64,000 bases of DNA from Achromobacter xylosoxidans (GTDB lineage Bacteria > Pseudomonadota > Gammaproteobacteria > Burkholderiales > Burkholderiaceae_B), in assembly GCF_014490035.1 (NCBI RefSeq), contig NZ_CP061008.1, forward strand, positions 6,200,001 through 6,264,000, given 5' to 3'. The notes under the pieces were generated by a model. The model worked only from the letters and a program-made list of their open reading frames with translations, did not search any database and was not told the origin of the DNA. Positions 54,240 to 62,558 of the stretch are shown here, piece by piece; the first letter of the stretch is position 1; every line of letters starts with the position of its first letter. The translations under genes and the position numbers were made by a program.

Positions 54240-55943
54240 ATGGACACCACCATCCATGCCCCCAACTCGCCCGAAGGCCAGAACGAGACACTCGCCCCGC
54301 CCATGGCGCCTGCACGCCGAGTTCAGAATCTCAGCGCTGTCGGCGGGGACTGGCAGGCGCCTGAGTACGTAATCGACCGCGTCGTGCTGGCCGACGACGG
54401 CGTCCTGTACGTGGACGAAGAGCACAGCGACGATATGCGTGTGATGTCATACATATCGCGCCTTCGCCTCAACCGAGTAAGTTTCGAACTGCGGACGGTC
54501 AGTCACACCGAGATCAAACGCCTACAGCAGTCCGCGAAGGACGGCGCTGCGCTCTCCATGGCCGAAGGCCTCGGAAACACCAAGACCGCCCAGCAAGAAC
54601 AGATCAATCGAATGATCTCCGAGGCAGCGAGCCTGGGCGCGAGCGACATTCACTTTCTTCCCGACGTCGATAAGACGTATGTGAAATACCGAATCAACGG
54701 CATTCCGGAGAGTCGATTCACCCTGGACCGCGCCGTGGCGGAGGACCTAATCTCCACGCTCTACACGTCGATGTGCGAGAAGCCCGACAACTACGAGCCG
54801 TCCCGAAAGCAGAACGCTCGACTCATGGAGCGCTACGCCCGCCAGTCGGGATTGTTTGTTTGCCGGATTGCGACTGGCCCAGCGGCACGCGGTCGAAAGC
54901 TCGTCATCCGTCTCTATCCCGATACCGGAGACTCGCCGAAGTCCATGGCGGAGCTCGGCTACCTGCCCGAACAATGTGCCCAAATTCGATCATTCGGCCG
55001 CAAGACGTCCGGAATCGTATTGGTGACAGGGACCACTGGCTCGGGCAAGTCCACCACACTGAACCACTACCTGAAGCAAGCGTTGCTGCAAGCAGAAGGG
55101 GAGCTCATCGTCGCGACGGCCGAAGACCCCGTCGAGCAGCCCATTCGGGTGGTCACCGTCCGCAATGGCGCCGAGGCCGTCTACGTGGCAGTTCAGGAAC
55201 CGATTATCCCGGCAGGCACCAGCGAAGAAGACGTTGAAGCAGCGTGGGTCGATGCCATCGATCACATGCTGAGGTCAGATCCGGACTCGATTCTGATCGG
55301 CGAGATTCGTGGGAAGGCCTCGGTGAGAGCTGCTATCCGCGCAGCGCTAACCGGCCACCCTACCCTTGCAACGCTGCACGTCAAGGATGCTATGAGCGCT
55401 TTTGACAGGCTCGAAGATTCCGGCGTGCCACGCAATTTGCTCACCGATCCAACCCTGTTCATCGGCATCATCAACCAGGCCCTAGTTCCGGTCCTATGTC
55501 GGCATTGCAGCAAGCCGTTCGCCAAAGCGGAGGGCGAACTTGAGCCGGGGCTTCGCGACCGGGTTAGGCGAGTCTGCGACGTATCGGGCGTTCGGATTCG
55601 AGGCGAGGGCTGCTCGCATTGCCGCCGCGGCCTGGTCGGACGTACCGTCTGCGCCGAAGTGGTGTCCCCGACCCCCTCACTGATGTCGGTCTACCGTAAG
55701 AACGGGACGTTCGCTGCGCAGAAATATTGGGTGCAGGAGATGGGTGGCGTAACCCAGTGCGGGCATCTGATCCGATTGATCGAAGCAGGCCGCGTGGATC
55801 CGGATCTCGGCGAGCTTATGGTTCGGCCGCTAGACAGCGACGACTGGCTCGCTGAAGGCATAGGGCCGCGCAAGGCCAGGCGCACGCGCCGCGCCCAGCG
55901 GACACTCTTCAACCGCCGGAGCTCTCGTCATGGCAAAGCTTAG
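54240..55943 (+). CDS. pilQ: PilQ-type pilus extension ATPase (GspE family)
   Basis: 567 aa. The core includes GASDIHFLPDVDKTYVKYRI (N2 domain), Walker A GTTGSGKSTTLNHYL (Lys270), Asp box VATAEDPVEQPI, Walker B RSDPDSILIGEIRGKASVRA and His box GHPTLATLHVKDAMSAF. Near the C-terminus a zinc-ribbon-like CRHCSKPF...CSHC set of Cys is retained. It powers pilin polymerisation. It overlaps pilR by 14 bp. Confidence 0.92.
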   Translation: MDTTIHAPNSPEGQNETLAPPMAPARRVQNLSAVGGDWQAPEYVIDRVVLADDGVLYVDEEHSDDMRVMSYISRLRLNRVSFELRTVSHTEIKRLQQSAKDGAALSMAEGLGNTKTAQQEQINRMISEAASLGASDIHFLPDVDKTYVKYRINGIPESRFTLDRAVAEDLISTLYTSMCEKPDNYEPSRKQNARLMERYARQSGLFVCRIATGPAARGRKLVIRLYPDTGDSPKSMAELGYLPEQCAQIRSFGRKTSGIVLVTGTTGSGKSTTLNHYLKQALLQAEGELIVATAEDPVEQPIRVVTVRNGAEAVYVAVQEPIIPAGTSEEDVEAAWVDAIDHMLRSDPDSILIGEIRGKASVRAAIRAALTGHPTLATLHVKDAMSAFDRLEDSGVPRNLLTDPTLFIGIINQALVPVLCRHCSKPFAKAEGELEPGLRDRVRRVCDVSGVRIRGEGCSHCRRGLVGRTVCAEVVSPTPSLMSVYRKNGTFAAQKYWVQEMGGVTQCGHLIRLIEAGRVDPDLGELMVRPLDSDDWLAEGIGPRKARRTRRAQRTLFNRRSSRHGKA

Positions 55944-56978
55944 CTCGCGTCGCCGCATAGTGATCTACCGAACCCTCTACGCCATGGCGCGATCGAAGGT
56001 TCCGGTCTTCGACGCCCTTGTCGACATTCAGAAGGCGCATAGCCGCAATGGTCGCCGCCCGAAGGCGACTATCGCGGTCTTCGCACACGAGGTGCTAGTG
56101 CGCCTTTCCAGCGGGATGAGCGGCGATCGGTTTTCCGAGGCACTCGAAGGTTGGCTTCCGGGCACCGAGATCTCTATGCTCGCTTCAGCCCAGAAAGCGG
56201 GGGACATCGCCACCGGGTGCGAAGACGCCATAAAGCACATCAAGCGCCAGGCACGTGTCCGCGCCGCAATTATTAGCGCTGTCGCGTACCCGGCAGTGAT
56301 TCTAACTATGGCCGCCGTGCTACTGGCTTTTGTCTCCTTCAAGGTGGTCCCAGTTTTCGCCAGAGGCTCGGATCCAACAACTTGGACGGGGTACACCGCC
56401 TTTGTCTACTGGATGAGCGAAACCATCCGGCATTTCGGCATTTTCATCCTGGCCGGCCTTGTCGCGGTTGGCTTTGCGATCCGTTGGTCGCTGCCCAACT
56501 GGACCGGATCAATGAGGCTGGCGTTCGAACGCATTCCCCCATGGTCCACGTACAAGACCATGCAGGGCGCGGTTTTTTTTCCAATCTCGCAATCCTGCTT
56601 AATGCCGGTGCGGATTTGCTGCAAACCATGGTGCATATCCATAAGCACGCGAGCCCCTGGCTGCAACAGCGCCTGCAAGACACTATGTATGGCCTCAGTA
56701 TGGGCAAAAACCTTGGCGTCGCGCTAGACCTGGCAGGTCACAAGTTCCCGGACGAAGAATCGATCGCGTACATCACCACAATCGCCTCGCGCGAGGGATT
56801 CGCCTATGCGCTGTCTGAGTTTGCTGCCAACTCGGCAGAGAACGCCGCGCTGCGGCTTGAGGCGTCGGGCAAGGTCATCTTCTTCCTGGGCTTGATTGGC
56901 GTAACCGCACTCGCCGCCGTGATTTTCTTCGGACTATTCGGACTTCAGACCGCCGCGATGGGCGATCGAGTTTTCTAA
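55930..56978 (+). CDS. pilR: PilR platform protein (GspF family), frame broken at T8
   Basis: The first frame (55930 to about 56580) encodes RIVIYRTLYAMARSKVPVFD and membrane helices (AIISAVAYPAVILTMAAVLL, FGIFILAGLVAVGFAI), reaching the start of the second GspF repeat at TMQGAVFF. There it runs into an alien tail and stops at 56727. The expected continuation SNLAILLNAGADLLQTM to GDRVF is in the -1 frame from 56580. The break coincides with eight T at 56573-56580, where zero-frame codons TTT TTT preceded by T form a -1 slippery heptamer. A -1 shift, or one extra T in the mRNA, gives a normal 349-aa GspF-type protein. A true mutation, phase variation or assembly error are the alternatives. Confidence 0.85.
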
Positions 56979-56980
56979 CT

Positions 56981-56997
56981 GCGCGCCGAAGGCGCGT
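56981..56997 (+). other. Hairpin in the pilR-pilS spacer
   Basis: CGCGCC-GAA-GGCGCG pairs into a compact stem 3 bp after the pilR stop and 33 bp before the pilS start, without a U-run. It may shield the 5' end of a processed pilS message so that the pilin is made in excess. Confidence 0.5.
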
Positions 56998-57029
56998 TGC
57001 ACAACTACTCCCGTTTATTGGAGCATCAC

Positions 57030-57593
57030 ATGACCCTTAACATCGACCCTTCCTGCACCGCTGCACCAGCCGATCGCGAGTCGCTATCCGACGGCGCTTC
57101 GCAGAAGGTCACTGGCTATGCGCTTCCTCACGCCGGCACGCCGGTAGCTCGCCAAGCAGGAGCCTCCGTCGCCGATTTCCTGGCGTGGATGCTGCTTGCC
57201 GTTATCGTGGCCAGCGCCATCTTTGGAGGCTACTACGTCCTCAATAAGGACACCGAGAACAACACGGAAGCTCAGAACATCGCCCAGCTCGTCAAGGGGG
57301 CCAAGCTCCTCCGAGACATGAATGGGTACGCCAATGTCACAACTGCGGCGCTACAAGCCGCCGGCGCGATTCCGAGCAACATGGTCGGCGCGACGACGGG
57401 CACGCTGTATCACAGTTGGGATGGCGAGGTGACTGTCGTTGGATCGGCCACCCAGTTCGTGATTACCTACCGGGCTGTCCCCAGCAGCAATTGCATCCCT
57501 CTGCGCGCCAACCTCTCCCGGACGGCTCAGTTCGTCAGCATGACCAATTGCCCAACCACCGGCAATGTTGACCTTGTAATGACTGCACGCTGA
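57030..57593 (+). CDS. pilS: PilS-type major thin-pilus prepilin
   Basis: 187 aa. A 44-residue leader ending QAG precedes the hydrophobic helix ASVADFLAWMLLAVIVASAI, the site for prepilin peptidase. The residue at +5 is Asp (ASVAD) instead of the usual Glu. The body carries NIAQLVKGAKLLRDMNGYAN and GWDGEV-type sequence (HSWDGEVTVV), with a C-terminal Cys pair (SNCIPL, TNCPTT). This matches R64-like PilS pilins. Confidence 0.82.
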   Translation: MTLNIDPSCTAAPADRESLSDGASQKVTGYALPHAGTPVARQAGASVADFLAWMLLAVIVASAIFGGYYVLNKDTENNTEAQNIAQLVKGAKLLRDMNGYANVTTAALQAAGAIPSNMVGATTGTLYHSWDGEVTVVGSATQFVITYRAVPSSNCIPLRANLSRTAQFVSMTNCPTTGNVDLVMTAR

Positions 57594-58588
57594 TGGACAA
57601 CACACCCGTTACCTTGGAGGAGGCAACCAGCCTCCTCGACCTGAGATTTGTCGATATGATCATCGGGCCCGACTACGCCGAGCTTCGTGAACTGGAGGGA
57701 AGTCAATCGCTCTCAGACAAGGTCCCGGGCCACCTGCAGGCGGACGTCAATCTGCTGCGTCAGCAATGCAGGCAGGCACTGCGGACACTGACGAAGTCGG
57801 AGTTCACCGCCACCCTAGGCGAGGAGAAGTTCAGGGTGACGCAGCTCTTCGACGTGGACTCGCAGGACATATTCATCCTGGCCCGCGCGGATGTGAAGAC
57901 ACGACCGCTGAGATCGCTCGGTATGGCGGACCGGCTATTCAACCATTTGATACAGCCGAAGCTGAGTGGCCTAGTCGTCGTGTCGGGAGGAATGCGCCAC
58001 GGAAAGACGTCCACCGCTGATGCGATCTTCATCGACCGGCTTGAACGGCATGGTGGGCTTGGCATCGCGTTGGCTGATCCGCCTGAAACATCGTTGAATG
58101 GCATGCACGGGAGGGGCCGCGCGATTCAAATCGAGGTGGCACGCGAGCATGGCGGTTACCAAGAGCAGCTTATGCGAGGGCTGCGTTCTCGCGCGAACAT
58201 CTTCTATCTTGGGGAGACCCGCGACCCGTCCTCCGCAATCGAGGTCGTCCGTGTAAGCGGCAACGGATGGCCCGTCCTCACCACACTGCACGCAGACAGT
58301 CCGGAGCTCACTTTCACCAAACTGCAATCGCTATGCGCTGGCTCGGGCGCATCGGTTGAGTCGTTCAACGCCATGCTGGCTGACAACATCAGCGCGGTGA
58401 TTCACCAACAGCTTGAAACAGTCAAAACAGGCACTGGGATTGCCAAGCGCCTGCAAATCAACTGGCTGGTGTTGGATGGCAAAGAGGACACTGCCATCCG
58501 GGCCAAGATCCGCAAAGGCGACTTCGCCGGACTGAACACAGAAATTGCAGCGCAGAAAGCCGCTGCCATCTTCGGGAACAGATTATGA
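57593..58588 (+). CDS. PilT-like pilus ATPase
   Basis: 331 aa, overlapping pilS (TGATG). Walker A is GGMRHGKTSTADAIF (Lys138), followed by GIALADPPETSLNGMHGRG as Asp box, ANIFYLGETRDPSSAIEVVR as Walker B, and PVLTTLHADS as His box. Similar to PilT/PilU-type retraction ATPases. The R64 operon itself has no such retraction ATPase, so its presence is notable; it should not be confused with R64 pilT, which is a transglycosylase gene. Confidence 0.82.
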   Translation: MDNTPVTLEEATSLLDLRFVDMIIGPDYAELRELEGSQSLSDKVPGHLQADVNLLRQQCRQALRTLTKSEFTATLGEEKFRVTQLFDVDSQDIFILARADVKTRPLRSLGMADRLFNHLIQPKLSGLVVVSGGMRHGKTSTADAIFIDRLERHGGLGIALADPPETSLNGMHGRGRAIQIEVAREHGGYQEQLMRGLRSRANIFYLGETRDPSSAIEVVRVSGNGWPVLTTLHADSPELTFTKLQSLCAGSGASVESFNAMLADNISAVIHQQLETVKTGTGIAKRLQINWLVLDGKEDTAIRAKIRKGDFAGLNTEIAAQKAAAIFGNRL

Positions 58589-59823
58589 ACCGACGCTACC
58601 AATTGACCGCTTCAAGGCGAAAGCAGGCGGGCTTCACAATGGTCGAGGGCATGCTGGTGCTCCTTCTCTTCGCGATAGGCCTGGGAGCATGGCTCTGGAA
58701 CCAGACCGACTACATGGCCACGCTCACAAGCCGCCAAGCGGCATTTCATCAAAAACAGGTGGGCAACGCCGCTGCGGCATACGTCAAAAACAACTATGCA
58801 TCTCTTCTGGCTGCTACCGCCGGCGGTCCTGTCACGATCTCACTGGACACGATCCGCAACGCTGGGAACCTGCCCGCCGCCCTGCCCGCGCTCAATCCTT
58901 ACGGCCAGGCCTATACGCTCGCAGTACGCCGCGTAACGCAGGGTGGCCAGAACATTCTCGAAGCACTCCTGGTGACAGGTGGCGGCGACATTCCGGAACA
59001 AGACCTGCGTCGTACCGCTGCATTGCTGGAGGGAGGCGGGTTCGTTCTCGCGCGCCAGCCCGCCATAGCTCAAGGCTCAATGGGAAGCTGGCAGGTGCCG
59101 GTTTCCGGCTTCGGACTGGCATTGCCCGGCGGCAACTTGGCCACCGCGCTGTTCTTCAACAGCGCCGGCCAGGTTACGGACTATCTCTATCGAAATTCGG
59201 TCGCTGGGAGGCCAGAGGTCAACCGGATGAACACGAGTATCGACATGAATGGCAATGACCTCAATAACACACGCACCGTTCGCACTCAGACCGTGGAGGC
59301 CTCCGGCAATATCAATACTAAGAGCGCACTGGTAATACAGAACGCTGACGGATCTACCCGTAGCGGCTGGTATACAGCAGGCAACGATGGCTGGCTTCGC
59401 GTTCTAAATGACAATCATGTGGTCACTGCAGGCGAAGTCCGCGGCGGGGCACTACGTTCGATGGGCCAAACCTATTCTCACGGACGCCTCAACGCCTACG
59501 AATACGTGTACGTCGGCGGGGTCGCCAACGAAGGCTGGGCATGCGAAGCAAACGGCCTGGTGGCCAGGACGGGAATCGGTGAACCCCTATCCTGCCAGGC
59601 CGGAGTGTGGCGAAAGTCTGGCGGAGGACAATTTCGCTGCGAGTACTACTTCGCGGGACGTGCCGATAATTACCTCCCTACGGACAACTCTTGGTGCCCG
59701 GCCGGCATGATCGTAACCAGCGTAACCAGCGCAGGCAGGAACCAGAATTTCTACAACGTCATGGGAAAGAGCCTGTACGCGGGCAACGTCGGGCACGGCT
59801 ACACGTGCTGCGGGATCTCTTGA
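58585..59823 (+). CDS. pilV: PilV-type minor pilin and tip adhesin
   Basis: 412 aa. A short basic leader ends QAG before FTMVEGMLVLLLFAIGLG, with Glu at +5 as required for prepilin peptidase. The long C-terminal region (SIDMNGNDLNNTRTVRTQTV, GNINTKSALVIQNADGSTRS) resembles the R64 PilV adhesin. It ends YTCCGIS. No shufflon repeats or recombinase gene are seen nearby, so the C-terminus appears fixed. It is probably the recipient-recognition tip. Confidence 0.85.
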   Translation: MNRRYQLTASRRKQAGFTMVEGMLVLLLFAIGLGAWLWNQTDYMATLTSRQAAFHQKQVGNAAAAYVKNNYASLLAATAGGPVTISLDTIRNAGNLPAALPALNPYGQAYTLAVRRVTQGGQNILEALLVTGGGDIPEQDLRRTAALLEGGGFVLARQPAIAQGSMGSWQVPVSGFGLALPGGNLATALFFNSAGQVTDYLYRNSVAGRPEVNRMNTSIDMNGNDLNNTRTVRTQTVEASGNINTKSALVIQNADGSTRSGWYTAGNDGWLRVLNDNHVVTAGEVRGGALRSMGQTYSHGRLNAYEYVYVGGVANEGWACEANGLVARTGIGEPLSCQAGVWRKSGGGQFRCEYYFAGRADNYLPTDNSWCPAGMIVTSVTSAGRNQNFYNVMGKSLYAGNVGHGYTCCGIS

Positions 59824-59863
59824 CCACCTCCGGCGGCGACCCCGTCCCAAAGGACGCACAGCT

Positions 59864-60316
59864 ATGAGCATACTGATGATTCCGCTGCTGGCGCTGTTCA
59901 TCCTAATTGCATCTCTGGCCTCCACGTCGGAGCAGACTACGTTGGATATGCAGCAGCAGCACGAGGCGGTCGTGTCCGGAGGCAGTCTGCGCATCTACGC
60001 GAATTCAGTAGCCAGGTTTGCAAAATCTAACCCAACGTTTTCTGGATCAGCCCCGTCCACGGCGCTCGACCTTCCGACCTGGTTCAGCCCACAGTTCGGC
60101 ACGGGCAATGTCGTTGTGGGTGGCACCGCCTACATCTACTTTCTTCCAGGCGGACGCGCGGTAGATCTATACCGGATGTTCCCGGACGACGAGGATGGCC
60201 TGCCGATTCTCTTTGGCGTCGCCAGGAGCGGTATTCTGAGCTCGCCTTCTGGCGGGGCGGCAGTCCTTTCGTTGCCGCCCGGTGTGCCCGACGGGGCGAT
60301 TGTGTACGTCCTTTAA
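59864..60316 (+). CDS. pilM: PilM-type pilus protein
   Basis: 150 aa with an N-terminal membrane helix (MSILMIPLLALFILIASLAS) and a small exposed domain (AYIYFLPGGRAVDLYRMFP, ILSSPSGGAAVLSLPPGVPD). Its size and topology match R64 PilM. In R64 it stands before pilN; here it is last in the operon. Function in pilus assembly is essential in R64 but not mechanistically known. Confidence 0.7.
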   Translation: MSILMIPLLALFILIASLASTSEQTTLDMQQQHEAVVSGGSLRIYANSVARFAKSNPTFSGSAPSTALDLPTWFSPQFGTGNVVVGGTAYIYFLPGGRAVDLYRMFPDDEDGLPILFGVARSGILSSPSGGAAVLSLPPGVPDGAIVYVL

Positions 60317-60332
60317 CCGCAAGGCCAACAAA

Positions 60333-60363
60333 AACCCCCGTCCGGCGGTGCCGGGCGGGGGTT
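60333..60363 (-). terminator. Strong terminator downstream of pilM, minus-strand polarity
   Basis: A 12- to 13-bp stem (ACCCCCGTCCGG paired with CCGGGCGGGGGT, one G-T pair) has a 5-nt loop. The T-run lies on the minus strand (AAAAA at 60330-60334 on the plus strand), so it is best oriented for leftward transcription, although it could also slow rightward pilus transcription. Confidence 0.7.
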
Positions 60364-60432
60364 GGAGCGCTTCATGCGCTAAGGTTGCGAGCGTTACGGG
60401 CCGCTGCTGGCCTGGGATAGCGGATAGGGTTG

Positions 60433-60503
60433 GCGCCCGAGTAAGCTTGACTATAGGCTTGCCACAGACGACGAAGTCGCCTCTGGCAAGCCTACTCGGG
60501 CCA
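60433..60503. other. Nested hairpin element (structured RNA or cis site)
   Basis: An outer inverted repeat GCCCGAGTA (60435-60443) / TACTCGGGC (60493-60501) encloses a second inverted repeat TAGGCTTGCCA (60454-60464) / TGGCAAGCCTA (60484-60494), and an inner GACGAC-like stem closes on GAA. No gene overlaps. It may be a structured RNA or a DNA site such as an origin for transfer or replication. Confidence 0.5.
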
Positions 60504-60721
60504 AGTGTGCCCTGCCCTGGACAGAGCCGGGATCGGAAGAGAGAGCCGCGGCCGGTTCAGGGCCGCGACGGGTAGCTCAATTTCGATCGAGGAACGCCAA
60601 TTCACCGAATCGACTGAGGGTGGAGGACACTGCTTTTTTCATCTGGCCTGTTCAGCAGCCTAACCAGATATTCGGGATGCGCCTTTTTGAGTGCGGCGCG
60701 CACTGAACAACCTGCGAAGTC

Positions 60722-60756
60722 TTCTTCAATATGCACCACCGGCGCACATTGAAGAA
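60722..60756. other. Inverted repeat next to the DUF3577 terminator
   Basis: TTCTTCAAT (60722-60730) and ATTGAAGAA (60748-60756) pair around an imperfect inner stem (TGCACC / GGCGCA). It abuts the terminator hairpin at 60756-60777, so the two may act together on leftward transcription. Confidence 0.45.
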
Positions 60757-60777
60757 AACTCCACGTGTGTGGAGTTT
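60756..60777 (-). terminator. Terminator of the DUF3577 gene
   Basis: AAACTCCAC-GTGT-GTGGAGTTT forms a 9-bp stem 18 bp after the DUF3577 stop. In the minus-strand sense it is followed by TTTTCTTC, as expected for a rho-independent terminator. Confidence 0.7.
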
Positions 60778-60794
60778 CCGGGGTTGGCTAGGAC

Positions 60795-61256
60795 TCAGTT
60801 GTCATCCGTGCCAGTTCGAACGCCATCGGCCGAAGCCTCGGGTTCAACGTACTGATAAACCATCACGCCATCAACTTTCGCCATGTGGATCTTCAGTAAG
60901 CGGCCCTTGAGGACCACCCCTGTTTGACCGGCACGGGTGCCGCTCGTGATCTTGTAGGTGTCGATGTACGGATCGCCGATGGTCACGGACGCCAGGACCT
61001 TGCGGCTGGAGTCGTTCGCGGCTTCTTGAAGCTTTTCGCTCATGACCTTGATGGCGTCTTTGCCGACGACCTTTACGTCGCAATTGAGCCAGGTGAGTGA
61101 ATCCGCACTGCCTTCCTGCGCCTCACCGTGAAAGATGCTGATGCTGCACGCAAGGAACGGAGCACCTTTCTTGGGCTTAACTTCGCGAACACGACGAACA
61201 TAGCCGAGGCCACGAAGATGAGCATCGAAGTACTTGGGGGTGTTTGCTTGAGCCAT
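60795..61256 (-). CDS. DUF3577 (STY4534-family) ICE protein
   Basis: 153 aa from ATG 61256, preceded by AGGAG. The sequence (MAQANTPKYFDAHLRGLGYV, RRVREVKPKKGAPFLACSIS, TWLNCDVKVVGKDAIKVM) fits the DUF3577/STY4534 family encoded on ICEs and annotated there as replication-associated; small single-strand-binding-like folds have been proposed. Its leader contains a 121-bp sequence repeated, inverted, in front of the gene at 62698, including a strong hairpin. Confidence 0.75.
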   Translation of the reverse strand: MAQANTPKYFDAHLRGLGYVRRVREVKPKKGAPFLACSISIFHGEAQEGSADSLTWLNCDVKVVGKDAIKVMSEKLQEAANDSSRKVLASVTIGDPYIDTYKITSGTRAGQTGVVLKGRLLKIHMAKVDGVMVYQYVEPEASADGVRTGTDDN

Positions 61257-61272
61257 GACGGATCTCCTAAAG

Positions 61273-61393
61273 AAAAGGGGAACCGCCGCCCCATTCGGGG
61301 AGGAAAGTTCCCCGATGGGCTGAAAAGACACTCCTGGTCGCTAGGACCTGCGGTCACCGAATGGTGGAGCCAAACCGCAGTGCTACAAAAGAT
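61273..61393 (-). repeat. Conserved leader, copy 1 of the 121-bp inverted repeat
   Basis: On the minus strand this reads the same as 62559-62679, with only about three differences near its upstream end. It contains CCCATCGGGGAACTTTCC, a CCCC-GAAT-GGGG inner hairpin, and an outer GGGGAAC/GTTCCCC stem followed by TTTT, ending 16 bp before the ATG of the DUF3577 gene. The structure looks like a terminator or attenuator in the leader. Confidence 0.85.
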
Positions 61394-61506
61394 TCCGACA
61401 TAAGCTGTCGGACGGCTTTCTAGCCGACATCTTACGTTTCGGCGATGAAGAAATCAATGGAATTTCCTGCAGCACCACACCAATTTTCGAGAGAGAGGAA
61501 AGTCCC

Positions 61507-61785
61507 TCACTCCGGACTCGGAGCCTTAAAGGAAAGTATGGTCGCGGGAGCTCGGCGCGGCAGCAAGTCTCGGCACGGGTCGACCGACGTCAGTTCCGCC
61601 GCCGGCACCGTTTCGACAGCGCGCACTTCGCACCCTTCGCTGTCCAGCGTCACTGTTTCGACTTCTCGGCTATCCCCACATTCAGCGAGGATTGACACGT
61701 CACCAAGACGTTCGTGTCTTGCCTGAGTTCCAGCACGGCACTTGCTTGCCCAGGGAGAAATAATGTTCATTGCGAGTTCCTTCAT
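61507..61785 (-). CDS. Hypothetical protein coupled to the lipoprotein gene
   Basis: 92 aa beginning MKELAMNIISPWASKCRAGT; its ATG overlaps the stop of the lipoprotein gene (ATGA), indicating coupled translation. It is soluble in appearance, acidic in the middle (SREVETVTLDSEGCEVRAVE). No family recognised. Frames on the other strand here look like shadows. Confidence 0.5.
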   Translation of the reverse strand: MKELAMNIISPWASKCRAGTQARHERLGDVSILAECGDSREVETVTLDSEGCEVRAVETVPAAELTSVDPCRDLLPRRAPATILSFKAPSPE

Positions 61786-62450
61786 CGAGGTTGTTCACCT
61801 GTGGGCGGCAGTGGCCCCAGCCGGAGATCGTTATAGCCGACAGGCCGCGCTGGCACTGGCCCGCCTTGTTGTAGGACCGGAGCTGCAGCGCCGTTTTGAA
61901 CCTCCGAAGCACTCCAGTCGAGGTTGGATTCAACTTCGTCGCCGTCGCCCTCGTCGCCAGAGGCGGTTGGTGGGCTTTGGACGGGTATGTGGTCGGAGTC
62001 GGACCCTGCCGCTGCGAGAACAGACGATCGAACGACATCAACGCGGCCTGCAGGCAGCAGCACGGAGAAGCGGTCCGGCCTGCCAGGTACAAAAACGTAG
62101 TTGCCTCGCACCTCGGCATCTCCCCGAGCCCCTCCTGGCAGTTCAATTGGCACCGACCGCAGCTTCGACGGCAACGGCTGGTCCAGGACCAGAATGATTT
62201 TTCCATGGTCACCAAATGCGCGTACCGCAACGTGGCCGCCGTCCGAACTGACCGTGTAGTCGAAGTCCAATCCCTCCGGCGCGACATGCAGGGCACCGGA
62301 GGTTGTCGCGCAACCAGACAGTGCGATCACCGCGACCAGGCCGAGCCCCGCAAACACCGATCGTGTCACGTACTTCGGGATTGAAAATACGGAGTTCAAG
62401 TTTATTCCTAAGCCACGGCAAAACAGGACGCTGCCACCGCAGCACCGCAA
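61782..62450 (-). CDS. Hypothetical lipoprotein of the element
   Basis: Up to 222 aa. A signal segment with lipobox (VFAGLGLVAVIALSGCATTS) leads to a beta-rich domain (GLDFDYTVSSDGGHVAVRAF, GNYVFVPGRPDRFSVLLPAG) and a Pro-rich tail. The start is uncertain: TTG 62450, TTG 62399 or GTG 62369, the last giving the best signal peptide. It could be an accessory outer membrane component of the mating apparatus, where no VirB7 is otherwise seen, but this is not shown. Confidence 0.55.
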   Translation of the reverse strand: MRCCGGSVLFCRGLGINLNSVFSIPKYVTRSVFAGLGLVAVIALSGCATTSGALHVAPEGLDFDYTVSSDGGHVAVRAFGDHGKIILVLDQPLPSKLRSVPIELPGGARGDAEVRGNYVFVPGRPDRFSVLLPAGRVDVVRSSVLAAAGSDSDHIPVQSPPTASGDEGDGDEVESNLDWSASEVQNGAAAPVLQQGGPVPARPVGYNDLRLGPLPPTGEQPR

Positions 62451-62558
62451 CCATCATAGAGCGGCGGCAAGCTCCAAAAAAGCTCGGTAGCCCTCTTGCC
62501 AAACCGTTGAGATTGTGTGTAGGATTCCGCCCAGTATGCCCGTCAGAGCTCATCTGGC

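Noticed and set aside
61742..62384. Plus-strand frames opposite the lipoprotein gene
   Set aside because: They are Arg/Ala-rich shadows without start signals; the minus strand has a lipobox and a coupled downstream gene.
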